DNA of 64,000 nucleotides from OLB4 sp002050165 (lineage in GTDB: Bacteria; Bacteroidota; Ignavibacteria; Tepidaquicellales; Tepidaquicellaceae), in contig SZPC01000010.1 of the NCBI GenBank assembly GCA_030263475.1, positions 8,423-72,422 of the forward strand. Reading direction: 5' to 3'. Below the pieces are notes generated by a model that saw only the letters and a list, made by a program, of their open reading frames with translations, made no database searches and was not told where the DNA came from. The position numbers and the translations under genes were made by a program. This document shows positions 26,163 to 33,596 of this stretch, one piece after another (positions within the stretch are counted from its first letter, which is position 1; the number at the start of each line of letters is the position of its first letter).

Positions 26163-27920
26163 ATGAAAATTTTTCTGACAATTATCTTTTTCTCGTTTGC
26201 ATCACACGTTAGTTCGCAAACTTTGATTACAGCTGTAAATTTCGAGGGCAATGATTTCTTTTCTTCAAACGACCTCAGAAGCTTTATGGTTTTACGACCT
26301 GAACTTGATTTTAAACAGGAACAATTGAACTCCGATTTGATCTCAATACGTGAGCAATATAAATCTCAGGGTTTTTATTTCGCACAGATTGACTCGGTTT
26401 TATACGATTTCGATACTGATTCTGGTACTGTTGAACTAACCATCAGGATAACCGAAAACGATAGGGTAATGCTTGGTGAAATGGAAATAACCGGAAATTC
26501 TGCCATCAAATCAGAAGAGATTTTAAGTAATTTTGAAACAAAACCCGGTACACTTTTATCCGACGTTACTCTAAACCAAGATATTAATGAATTGCTTGAA
26601 ATCTACGAATCCCGTGGTTTACCGTTTGCTTCAGTTGAAATTGGCAGTATAAATATTTACAACGATGACGGTATTAAAAAATTAAAGCTGAATATTACCA
26701 TAAACGAGAACAGAAAAATTAAAATCAGCGAAGTAAGAATATCAGGGAATGAAATTACAAACAAAAATGTAATCCTTCGCGAAGTAAGGTTACCACAAGA
26801 CGGAACAGTAACGGTCGATCATTTGGATAATATTAAAGCGCGATTGGAAAAACTGGAAATTTTTAACGAGGTAAAATACCCACGAATTTATTCTATTGTG
26901 GGTAAGGAGGAATCCGGATTAATAATTGAAGTTACCGAAGGAAACACTAACACCTTCGACGGGATTATCGGATATGTACCACCCCAACTTGAAGGCGAAT
27001 CGGGTTATTTCACCGGTAAGATAAATTTATCTTTCAGAAACCTATTCGGTACCGGAAGGAAAATTGCGGCAAGATGGGAGCAGGAAGTCAAGGAAACTCA
27101 GGAGCTCGAGTTCAAATATGCCGAACCGTATTTCTTTTCTACTCCGTTTGATGTTCAGTTTGGATTTCTGCAACGAATTCAGGATACAACATATACCCGA
27201 CGTAAGTTTGATTTAAAGGCACAGTATGAAATTTTAAACAATCTTACGGTTTCCGGTTTATTCGGTTTTGACCGGATTATACCCGCAGATATTCAAAACC
27301 CGCAGTTCATTATTGCTGATTCACGTATTGTGGAAACAGGAATCGAAATAAGATACGATAAACGGGACGATATTTATTTTCCCCGAAGTGGATTTCTTTT
27401 TAATTCCTTCTATAGTTACGGGGATAAAAAAATTTTTAATATCGGGCAACTTCAGAACCTAGGCTACAATGACAAATATTCAATTCAACGCTATACCGGC
27501 GAAATAAAATTTTATTTCTCTTTTACAAAACGACAATCTACACAATTAAAGGGATTCGCCGGAGAAGTACGGGCTGATAAGCTGGAAGACTCCGATTTCT
27601 TCAGGGTTGGGGGAAATAATAATATCAGGGGATATCGCGAACAACAATACCTTGCATCAAGATTTATATATGGCTCTCTTGAGCCAAGATATTCAATCTC
27701 ACGAAGAAGTTTCCTGCTTGCTTTTGCGGATGCGGGATATTACTTCAAACCTTTTGATGCGGTTAATAACATTGCTGAACAATCCGAATTCCTTCTTGGA
27801 TATGGGATTGGTATTAGGCTTGAAACAGGAATCGGACTTATTGGGGTCAGCTATGCACTTGGAAAAGGCGACGGCTTCCTTGATGGTAAAATTCACTTCG
27901 GTCTAATAAATACATTCTAA
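26163..27920 (+). CDS. Omp85-family outer membrane protein (BamA/TamA-like)
   Basis: A 585-residue outer membrane protein: signal peptide 1-19 (ending SHVSSQ), about three POTRA domains at roughly 20-90, 92-168 and 170-250 (the blocks begin ITAVNFEGNDFFSS, MLGEMEITGNSAIKS and KISEVRISGNEITNK), then a 16-strand barrel. In the barrel, FFRVGGNNNIRGYREQQY carries the VRGY/F-type lid-lock motif, and the end is FLDGKIHFGLINTF with a terminal aromatic. BamA usually has five POTRA domains and about 800 residues, so this is shorter; TamA or a lineage-specific Omp85 is equally possible. It may be the last gene of the ccm transcript, 55 bases after ccmF. Confidence 0.9.
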   Translation: MKIFLTIIFFSFASHVSSQTLITAVNFEGNDFFSSNDLRSFMVLRPELDFKQEQLNSDLISIREQYKSQGFYFAQIDSVLYDFDTDSGTVELTIRITENDRVMLGEMEITGNSAIKSEEILSNFETKPGTLLSDVTLNQDINELLEIYESRGLPFASVEIGSINIYNDDGIKKLKLNITINENRKIKISEVRISGNEITNKNVILREVRLPQDGTVTVDHLDNIKARLEKLEIFNEVKYPRIYSIVGKEESGLIIEVTEGNTNTFDGIIGYVPPQLEGESGYFTGKINLSFRNLFGTGRKIAARWEQEVKETQELEFKYAEPYFFSTPFDVQFGFLQRIQDTTYTRRKFDLKAQYEILNNLTVSGLFGFDRIIPADIQNPQFIIADSRIVETGIEIRYDKRDDIYFPRSGFLFNSFYSYGDKKIFNIGQLQNLGYNDKYSIQRYTGEIKFYFSFTKRQSTQLKGFAGEVRADKLEDSDFFRVGGNNNIRGYREQQYLASRFIYGSLEPRYSISRRSFLLAFADAGYYFKPFDAVNNIAEQSEFLLGYGIGIRLETGIGLIGVSYALGKGDGFLDGKIHFGLINTF

Positions 27921-27959
27921 TTCACACTTTTTAATTTTCCGAAATATACTGATAAGATT

Positions 27960-27989
27960 AAAATAAAAGACTAAATAGACTTTTATTTT
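27960..27989. promoter_or_regulatory. Inverted repeat upstream of DUF2249 gene, putative operator
   Basis: Perfect 10-base arms (AAAATAAAAG and CTTTTATTTT) flank ACTAAATAGA. The same element with the same core lies before the paralogous gene at 28579-28604, with identical distance (12 bases from CTTTTATT) to the promoter box. It is a candidate site for the Rrf2 regulator encoded at 32542. Confidence 0.55.
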
Positions 27990-27998
27990 TAAAAGCCC

Positions 27999-28006
27999 TA
28001 TCTTTG
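27999..28006 (+). promoter_or_regulatory. Bacteroidota-type promoter -7 box
   Basis: TATCTTTG fits the TAnnTTTG consensus of Bacteroidota housekeeping promoters. It is 37 bases before the ATG at 28036 and has a twin (TAACTTTG) before the next gene. No clear -33 TTG box is visible; the inverted repeat occupies that place. Confidence 0.55.
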
Positions 28007-28035
28007 TACGTAATTTTAAAAATTAAAATCATAAA

Positions 28036-28260
28036 ATGGAAACATTAGACGTTACAAAAATCGAACCCCGTTTAAAACATTCTACAATCTTCGAAAAATT
28101 TGATGCACTCGCGGGTGGTGAAGCATTTGTGATTCACAATGACCACGACCCGAAACCGCTTTATTACCAATTGCTGGGTGAACGTGGACAAACCTTCAGT
28201 TGGGAATATCTTAAGGAAGGTCCGGATGTCTGGGAAGTCAAACTTTCAAAATTGGGATAA
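28036..28260 (+). CDS. Stand-alone DUF2249 protein, paralogue of the next gene's N-terminus
   Basis: A 74-residue DUF2249 domain protein. It is 67/74 identical to the first 74 residues of the RIC-type protein at 28651, and the DNA upstream (promoter and inverted repeat) is also copied. The gene ends with TAA exactly where the domain ends; the paralogue continues with GEGERPATV. Amino acids are much better conserved than codon third positions, so it has been kept under selection as a protein and is not a fresh duplication scar. DUF2249 domains are found with Fe-S repair and nitrogen-oxide stress proteins; biochemical role not known. Two His-containing segments, IHNDHDPKPLYY and neighbours, could bind metal. 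Confidence 0.85.
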   Translation: METLDVTKIEPRLKHSTIFEKFDALAGGEAFVIHNDHDPKPLYYQLLGERGQTFSWEYLKEGPDVWEVKLSKLG

Positions 28261-28576
28261 AGATTTTCCTTTAAAACCGTATCAATACGCTACCCCGACA
28301 GGTAATAATACGATACAAATTTTCCGGTTTTCTTTTTCGAGCCCGTACGTCACATCACTGTGGATAGTATTGCAGAATGTGTATGTTGAGTCACAATAAA
28401 TTTCAACATCTCAATTTTGTATTTGCAATATTAAATAGTTCCGGGATGTTTATATATTTTGATCGTTTCGTATAAGCGAATTATACACTATTAATTTCTA
28501 TAAGATAAAATTCCGGGAAGGGGTAAATATTTTTCTCAGTCGGAACTGATCGGGTCTTAGCAATTACCGTATATCC
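28261..28576. other. Non-coding spacer between the DUF2249 paralogues
   Basis: About 320 bases with no gene on either strand that I can support. Nothing resembling the ScdA_N or hemerythrin parts of the neighbouring paralogue is left in any frame, so the first copy is not simply a frameshifted longer gene. The short partial inverted repeat around 28283-28316 (TATCAATACG and CGATAC-type arms) is too weak to call a terminator. Confidence 0.6.
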
Positions 28577-28578
28577 GG

Positions 28579-28604
28579 AATAAAAGACTAAATAGACTTT
28601 TATT
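28579..28604. promoter_or_regulatory. Second copy of the inverted repeat, putative operator
   Basis: AATAAAAG-ACTAAATAGA-CTTTTATT, the same core and arms as the element at 27960-27989, shortened by two bases per arm. It lies 12 bases before the TAACTTTG box, as in the first copy. Conservation amid otherwise diverged spacer sequence suggests function. Confidence 0.55.
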
Positions 28605-28615
28605 TTTAAAAATCT

Positions 28616-28623
28616 TAACTTTG
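28616..28623 (+). promoter_or_regulatory. Bacteroidota-type promoter -7 box of the stress operon
   Basis: TAACTTTG fits TAnnTTTG, 35 bases before the ATG at 28651. Equivalent to the box at 27999 before the paralogue. It would start the transcript that runs through the hemerythrin, CopD-like, DUF1858 and following genes. Confidence 0.55.
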
Positions 28624-28650
28624 TACTGAAACTTAAACTTAAAACACAAT

Positions 28651-29595
28651 ATGGAAACATTAGATGTAACGAAGATTGAACCGAGGTTAAAGCATCCTAC
28701 AATCTTCGATAAATTTGACGCGCTTTCAGGCGGTGAAGCATTTATAATACATAACGATCACGATCCTAAGCCGCTTTATTATCAATTACTGGGCGAGCGG
28801 GGACAAACCTTTAGCTGGGAATATCTACAAGAAGGTCCCGAAGTTTGGGAAGTTAAATTATCAAAACTTGGGGAAGGTGAGAGACCGGCAACAGTTGGTG
28901 AACTTGCAGCTTCGGATATAAGGAAAGCAGAAGTCTTCAGAAAGTTCGGTCTGGATTTTTGCTGCGGTGGAAATAAAACTCTGGCAGAGGCGTGTCAGGA
29001 GCAGGGAATAAGCGCAATGGAAGTTGAATCAGCAATGTCGGAACTGGAGAATACGGAAGCACCTGCGTCACAGGATTTCAATAATTGGGAACTCGATTTT
29101 CTTGCTGACTATATTGTAAACACTCATCACAGGTATGTTAACGATACATTACCGATACTGAATGAAATCAGCGCAAAAGTTGCAAGCGTTCACGGTGTCG
29201 CTCATCCGGAAGTTGTTGAAATTGCAAATTTATTTAAAGGCGTCGAAAATGAATTACTGAGCCATATGCCGAAAGAAGAACAAATTTTATTTCCATACAT
29301 AAAAGAGATGGTTACAGCAAAGCGCGATAACCAAGCTCCACCGCCCGCAGCGTTCGGTTCAATTGAAAACCCAATCAGGATGATGGAAGCTGAACACACC
29401 TCAACGGGCGATAACATGAAGAAAATCCGCGAACTGAGCGGAAACTTTGTTCCACCGGAAGACGCTTGTGCATCATACACTTATTTATACAACAAGCTCG
29501 AAGAGTTCGAGAAAGATCTGCATCAGCACATCCATCTCGAAAACAATATTCTTTTTCCAAAATCAATAAAGTTGGAAAAAGAATCACAGGGTTGA
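28651..29595 (+). CDS. ric: DUF2249-ScdA_N-hemerythrin iron-sulfur cluster repair protein (RIC/YtfE-like)
   Basis: RIC proteins repair Fe-S clusters damaged by nitric oxide or oxygen using a di-iron centre. This 314-residue protein joins three domains: DUF2249 (1-74), ScdA_N (about 82-135) with the CCGG motif in GLDFCCGGNKT near 102-106, and a hemerythrin-like four-helix domain (about 145-305) with the di-iron ligands: His in YIVNTHHRYVND, HMPKEEQILFPYI (His and Glu), MEAEHTSTG and HQHIHLENNILFPK. The added N-terminal DUF2249 domain is unusual against the classical 220-residue RIC. CopD-like protein starts 1 base after the stop. Confidence 0.93.
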   Translation: METLDVTKIEPRLKHPTIFDKFDALSGGEAFIIHNDHDPKPLYYQLLGERGQTFSWEYLQEGPEVWEVKLSKLGEGERPATVGELAASDIRKAEVFRKFGLDFCCGGNKTLAEACQEQGISAMEVESAMSELENTEAPASQDFNNWELDFLADYIVNTHHRYVNDTLPILNEISAKVASVHGVAHPEVVEIANLFKGVENELLSHMPKEEQILFPYIKEMVTAKRDNQAPPPAAFGSIENPIRMMEAEHTSTGDNMKKIRELSGNFVPPEDACASYTYLYNKLEEFEKDLHQHIHLENNILFPKSIKLEKESQG

Positions 29596-29596
29596 T

Positions 29597-30079
29597 ATGG
29601 GAGTGTACTATGTATTATCAGTTTATCTCCATATAGTACTTGCGGCATTTTGGATAGGTGGTATGCTTTTCCTGCCGCTTGTACTATTACCCTCAATTAA
29701 GAACAACCCAACAAGAGTTGAACTTTTATATAAAACAGGTTTAACATTCCGTTTTTTTGGCTGGATGTCGCTCGGAGGATTGCTGGTCACGGGCTTGCTC
29801 AATATGTATGCGAAAGGGATACCTTTTTCGTTGGAATTTCTCGCAGGTAACTCTTTCGGCAGAGTACTGGGTATAAAAATTGTACTGTTTGTCGTAATGC
29901 TTTTGATTGCCGGGATACATGATTTTTATGTAGGCGAACGGGCTATCATGCAAATGAAAGAATCTGAAAAGAAACGTCTGAAACAATTTGCAAAGTGGTC
30001 AGGGAGGATAAATTTGTTACTAGCCTTGGCAATAGCATTCCTCGGTGTTGCCTTCTCGAGAGGTTTAAGAGTTTTTTAA
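29597..30079 (+). CDS. CopD-domain integral membrane protein
   Basis: A 160-residue membrane protein with four hydrophobic helices. LHIVLAAFWIGGMLFLPLVL at about 11-30 is the typical CopD/DUF2269-type opening with a His in the first helix; further helices at about 55-75, 90-110 and 130-155. CopD-like proteins are linked to copper uptake and, in several groups, to heme-containing small membrane proteins; which applies here is unknown. It lies 1 base after the RIC gene and 38 bases before the DUF1858 gene, clearly in the stress operon. Confidence 0.82.
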   Translation: MGVYYVLSVYLHIVLAAFWIGGMLFLPLVLLPSIKNNPTRVELLYKTGLTFRFFGWMSLGGLLVTGLLNMYAKGIPFSLEFLAGNSFGRVLGIKIVLFVVMLLIAGIHDFYVGERAIMQMKESEKKRLKQFAKWSGRINLLLALAIAFLGVAFSRGLRVF

Positions 30080-30104
30080 GGTATATAATCATATATTAAC
30101 ATGT

Positions 30105-30108
30105 GGAG
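30105..30108 (+). promoter_or_regulatory. Ribosome binding site deciding the start at 30118
   Basis: GGAG nine bases before ATG 30118. It lies inside the slightly longer frame that begins with GTG at 30103, which makes the later ATG the better start. Confidence 0.6.
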
Positions 30109-30117
30109 AAATTTATT

Positions 30118-30939
30118 ATGAAAGTTACACGAAGAACGAAAATTTCGGAAATTATTAAACATGATAAGAATGCGATAGAGGCAATCATATCAGTAAATTC
30201 ACATTTTGAGAAACTTAGAAACCCCATTCTAAGAAAAGTTCTCGCACCAAGGGTTACAATTGAAGATGCAGCAAGAATTGGAAAATGCAAGGTGAATGAC
30301 CTTTTTTCCGCGCTCTCAAAAATTGGTTTTGAAACGGAGCACATTTCTTCGGATAATACTGAATCAGTCGTACAAGATAGTAAAAGAATTTCCGAAGCAA
30401 GAAATGGGGGAAAAATTAAAAAACTTGATGTAAGACCAATCCTCAGCGGCGGCGCTGATCCCTTTACGGATATAATGAAGGAATTGAAAACTGTCCCTGA
30501 AGGATACGCTCTTGAAGTAATAAATACTTTTGAACCGACACCGCTTATAAAAATCCTCGAGAAAAAGGGATACGAAAGTATGGTTGTTACAGAAGGGGAT
30601 GTGGTTAGAACTTATTTCCTGAAAACCGGCGACTCAACCGAAACAGAAAAAGGCAACGACAGCAATTTTGAACTTCAAAAAGTTACAATTAATGAGCTAG
30701 ATTCCGCACGGGATAAATTCGCTCAGAAAGTTCGGGAAGTTGATGTCAGAAATTTAGAGATGCCTTTACCAATGGTTACCATTCTTGGTGAGTTGGAAGA
30801 ACTTCCCGATGATTACGCATTATACGTGCACCACAAGAAAATCCCACAATATTTATTGCCTGAATTAAAAGATAGAGGATTTAAATCCATTGCGGCGGAA
30901 ATAGACGAAGGTAATGTAAAAATGTTAATCCACAGGTAA
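30118..30939 (+). CDS. DUF1858-DUF2249-DUF2249 protein
   Basis: A 273-residue soluble protein built from one DUF1858/ScdA_N-like helical domain (about 5-75; HFEKLRNPILRKVLAPRVT is the family signature) and two DUF2249 domains at about 95-170 and 205-273. The paired DUF2249 units both contain an EL.. ..DYAL/GYAL strand and end in a predicted beta strand. The start is the ATG with a GGAG 9 bases upstream. The stop is directly followed by the ATG of the oxidase-like gene. Together with the two other DUF2249 genes upstream, this makes four DUF2249 domains within 3 kb. Function unknown; context points to NO or redox stress. Confidence 0.85.
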   Translation: MKVTRRTKISEIIKHDKNAIEAIISVNSHFEKLRNPILRKVLAPRVTIEDAARIGKCKVNDLFSALSKIGFETEHISSDNTESVVQDSKRISEARNGGKIKKLDVRPILSGGADPFTDIMKELKTVPEGYALEVINTFEPTPLIKILEKKGYESMVVTEGDVVRTYFLKTGDSTETEKGNDSNFELQKVTINELDSARDKFAQKVREVDVRNLEMPLPMVTILGELEELPDDYALYVHHKKIPQYLLPELKDRGFKSIAAEIDEGNVKMLIHR

Positions 30940-32223
30940 ATGCAGCAGTTAGCAAGCCAAAACGCTCCTTCACCGGGAGTTGTCGTTCCACATTTTATTT
31001 TCGGGGCTGTAGTCTGGCTTTGTGTAACAATTTTAATTATCTTTTTTCCAGGAGCATTCGTTCAACACTACTTTAATCCACGACTTCTATCTATTACTCA
31101 TTTGCTGGCACTCGGATGGATTACGATGATTATCTTCGGCGCCTTATATCAACTCGTACCTGTAATACTCGAAATAAAACTTTTCAGTGAAAAATTGTCT
31201 GTTACTTCATTTGTCTCACTTGCAATTGGATGTATCCTGATAAGTGTTTCATTCTGGAAATTTCAATTTAGCGGAATGATGCACGCCGGAGCAACATTTG
31301 CAGTAATTGCAGTTTCTCTGTTTGCAGTTAATATTTTCGCTACCGCGCGTAATTCAGCAAAAAAAACAATCGAGCGGAAATTTATCCTTACTTCAGTCGT
31401 CTGGCTGGTTTTCACGGTTTCCGCGGGTATGACGCTCGCAATAAATTTATCTTCACCATTTCTTGAAGTTTCACATCTTGAATTGTTGAAACTCCACGCT
31501 CATGCAGGTATAGTCGGATGGTTTATGCAATTGATAATCGGTGTCTCTAGTAAGCTCATTCCCATGTTTATCGTATCGCATCACCTCAATGAAAATAAAC
31601 TGAGAATTTCATATTACCTGATTAATATTGGATTGTTGTCGTTCATAATTTCACTTTTCCTTGAATATACACCCGGTGTTTTATTTGGCGTCATACTTGT
31701 AGTTGCTGGAATCTCATTCTTTCTTTCATTTGTATATGAAGCCTATAAAAAAAGGGTTAAAAGAAATCTTGATCTCGGTATGAAGCAATCAATGATTGCA
31801 TTTTTAATGTTACTTATTCCGGTATTACTATCACTGGTATTTGTATCGGAGTTATGGGATACAGGAAAGTTAACAATTCCGCTCGCTGTAGCGTATGGAA
31901 GCACAATATTTATTGGATTTATAACTTCACTTATTATGGGACAGACATATAAAACTTTACCCTTTATAATCTGGCTTAAGGTATACCGAGGCAAGGTAGG
32001 GAAAGGTAAACTCCCCTTTCCTAAAGATCTCTATTCGGAGAAACTTGCTGATTTTCAACTCTGGACATTTATCCCGGGTTTCGCTACACTGATTGTGGGA
32101 ATTATTTTATTAAATAAAATTATAGTTACCATAAGCGGTATATTACTGCTGATATCAGTTTCAATTTATTTTTTTAACTTAATGAAGATTATTCTTCACA
32201 AACCGATAACACTTCATGAATAA
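30940..32223 (+). CDS. Heme-copper-oxidase subunit I-like / NnrS-like membrane protein
   Basis: A 427-residue protein with about 12 transmembrane helices. Two internally similar blocks each combine His, Gly-Trp, Gly and Leu-(Val/Ile)-Pro: SITHLLALGWITMIIFGALY near 50-70 and KLHAHAGIVGWFMQLIIG near 185-203. These resemble the heme-binding helices of cbb3-type oxidase or NorB and also the histidine helices of NnrS. The CuB cluster and the cross-linked Tyr of true oxidases are not seen, so it is probably a heme- or metal-binding relative, not a respiratory oxidase. The ATG follows the previous stop directly; the SufT-like gene overlaps its end by 8 bases. Confidence 0.78.
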   Translation: MQQLASQNAPSPGVVVPHFIFGAVVWLCVTILIIFFPGAFVQHYFNPRLLSITHLLALGWITMIIFGALYQLVPVILEIKLFSEKLSVTSFVSLAIGCILISVSFWKFQFSGMMHAGATFAVIAVSLFAVNIFATARNSAKKTIERKFILTSVVWLVFTVSAGMTLAINLSSPFLEVSHLELLKLHAHAGIVGWFMQLIIGVSSKLIPMFIVSHHLNENKLRISYYLINIGLLSFIISLFLEYTPGVLFGVILVVAGISFFLSFVYEAYKKRVKRNLDLGMKQSMIAFLMLLIPVLLSLVFVSELWDTGKLTIPLAVAYGSTIFIGFITSLIMGQTYKTLPFIIWLKVYRGKVGKGKLPFPKDLYSEKLADFQLWTFIPGFATLIVGIILLNKIIVTISGILLLISVSIYFFNLMKIILHKPITLHE

Positions 32224-32536
32224 AATATTAACTCCTAAAGAAGAAGAATTACTTAAAGCCCTGAAAGATGTTATTGATCCCGAACTAATGGTAAACATCG
32301 TCGATCTTGGTTTAGTTTATGATCTTACTATAGACGAAGAAAAGAGAACGGTAAACATCGATCTAACTTTGACATCTCCCGGTTGTCCGCTCGGGGATAT
32401 GATAACCGAAGATACGAGACAGATGACCGATTCGGTTCTGCCAGGATACGAAATTGATATTAAACTCGTCTGGAACCCGCCGTGGTCATTTGAAATGATG
32501 ACAGAAGACGGAAGAAATGCATTATACCGAAGGTAA
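32216..32536 (+). CDS. SufT/MIP18-like Fe-S assembly factor (DUF59)
   Basis: A 106-residue DUF59 protein. Members such as SufT, PaaD and MIP18 (FAM96) help deliver Fe-S clusters to apoproteins. Seen here: LKDVIDPELMVNIVDLGLVYDL near 16-36, then LTLTSPGCPLGDMI with the conserved Cys near 61, and a C-terminal VWNPPWSFEMM. There is no C-terminal P-loop, so it is not an Mrp-type ATPase. It starts 8 bases before the end of the oxidase-like gene and is followed after 5 bases by the Rrf2 regulator. Its presence supports an Fe-S repair role for the operon. Confidence 0.92.
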   Translation: MNKILTPKEEELLKALKDVIDPELMVNIVDLGLVYDLTIDEEKRTVNIDLTLTSPGCPLGDMITEDTRQMTDSVLPGYEIDIKLVWNPPWSFEMMTEDGRNALYRR

Positions 32537-32541
32537 ACGGA

Positions 32542-32976
32542 ATGCTTTCCCGGAAGTGCAAATATGCAATAAGAGCGGTACTTTTCCTTTCGGTTGAATG
32601 CAAGGATGGTTGCAAGCTCAAAGGTGGAAGGGAAATTTCTGATTCATTAAAATTACCGCACGCTTTTACAGGGAAAATTCTTCAGCAGTTAGCACGGCAA
32701 AATATCATTTCATCCGCTAAGGGACCGGGTGGCGGATTTTATCTCTCAGATGACAACAGAAAAAAGCCACTCATTAAAATTATTGAAGCAATGGGAGATG
32801 TTTCAGTTTTCAGCTCCTGTGGTCTCGGGCTTTCAAAATGTTCAGATACTCAACCTTGCCCCATCCACGATTCATTCAAAACCTGCCGAGATGAATTGCT
32901 TCAGTTATTTAGCACAAAAACAATTTCTGACCTGAGCGAAGAAATTGTTAAAAGCAATCTTTCTCTGGTCAGATAA
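32542..32976 (+). CDS. Rrf2-family transcription regulator with Fe-S ligand cysteines
   Basis: A 144-residue winged-helix regulator. The Rrf2 signature is LSRKCKYAIRAVLFLSVE at the start, then the recognition region LKLPHAFTGKILQQLARQNII and the wing SAKGPGGGFYLS. The cluster-binding loop has Cys93, Cys100, Cys106 and His109 (C-X6-C-X5-C-X2-H), close to IscR (C-X5-C-X5-C-X2-H) and NsrR. So it should carry an Fe-S cluster and sense NO, oxygen or Fe-S status. It is the last gene of the stress operon and is likely to regulate it; the paired inverted repeats at 27960 and 28579 are candidate targets. Confidence 0.93.
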   Translation: MLSRKCKYAIRAVLFLSVECKDGCKLKGGREISDSLKLPHAFTGKILQQLARQNIISSAKGPGGGFYLSDDNRKKPLIKIIEAMGDVSVFSSCGLGLSKCSDTQPCPIHDSFKTCRDELLQLFSTKTISDLSEEIVKSNLSLVR

Positions 32977-33051
32977 TTGCCCTGCGCCCATCTCAGTTTA
33001 GAAAATTGAGTTTGCTCCAAAGATGATAATGATTTTAAAACTCCGCTGTGT

Positions 33052-33504
33052 TCACTCGGCCTGTTCAACGTCAATCTCGGAGGCTATTTTATATAATTTT
33101 CTGATGATGTTGTCAAATCTGATTTTCATTCTCTCTTTTACATGCATAGAGCTGAAGTCCCCGTCATCGAGTGTTAATAATGTATCAACATCTGTTATAT
33201 TCATACGAAAAATCTCTTCATACTCTTTCCTGAGAGAGTCTGATATTGACCAATTTGTTACCGTGTTATGCAGATGAATTTCTTTCAGGTATTTTTGGAG
33301 TTTTTTACGATGAACTTACGCCTGAAATTGATTTTGAATAGTAAAAGTTTCCTCCCTTAAAATTGAAACATTTGTATTTAAACGGTAAAGGAAAATCAGT
33401 TTATCCTTGTGTGATGTTTCGGAAGAATTGTTACAGCTCAGAGAAACCGAGAATGTCAGGAGAAATACGATTAGAATATGTTTTTTGAATTTCGTTAAAC
33501 TCAA
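33052..33504 (-). pseudogene. Lipoprotein gene interrupted by one in-frame TAA
   Basis: From a TTG at 33504 the minus strand codes for a clear lipoprotein start: basic KFKKH, hydrophobic ILIVFLLTFSVSL, then lipobox Cys-Asn-Asn. It reaches TAA at 33318-33316 after 62 residues, but the same frame continues without another stop for 87 more residues to TGA at 33052, with protein-like content (VHRKKLQKYLKEIHLHNTV, LRKEYEEIFRMNITDVDTLL and a helical Arg/Lys/Glu-rich end). The whole frame would give 150 positions. A single-base change from CAA, GAA or AAA explains the stop; a sequencing error is the alternative. Function of the family unknown. Confidence 0.65.
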
Positions 33505-33543
33505 CGCAATGAATCAATACCTCACGCACAACATAATTAATTG

Positions 33544-33566
33544 ACATTGTTATTAAAAGACAATGT
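33544..33566. repeat. Inverted repeat before the enoyl-CoA hydratase gene
   Basis: ACATTGT and ACAATGT, perfect 7-base arms with a 9-base spacer, 30 bases before the ATG at 33597. The position fits a regulator site at the promoter. No U-run, so it is not a terminator. Confidence 0.35.
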
Positions 33567-33596
33567 TCATAATTTGATAATTCAATAAAAATTAAA

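Noticed and set aside
30940..32223. Genuine terminal oxidase or NO reductase
   Set aside because: The histidine helices resemble those enzymes, but the CuB or FeB ligand set and catalytic Tyr/Glu were not seen, so only a relative is claimed.
32993..33011. Weak inverted repeat after the Rrf2 gene as terminator
   Set aside because: Stem is imperfect and AT-rich without a T-run; not enough to call.
33023..33277. Plus-strand frame of 84 residues
   Set aside because: It mirrors the minus-strand continuation of the interrupted lipoprotein, which has the better protein character and a signal peptide upstream.
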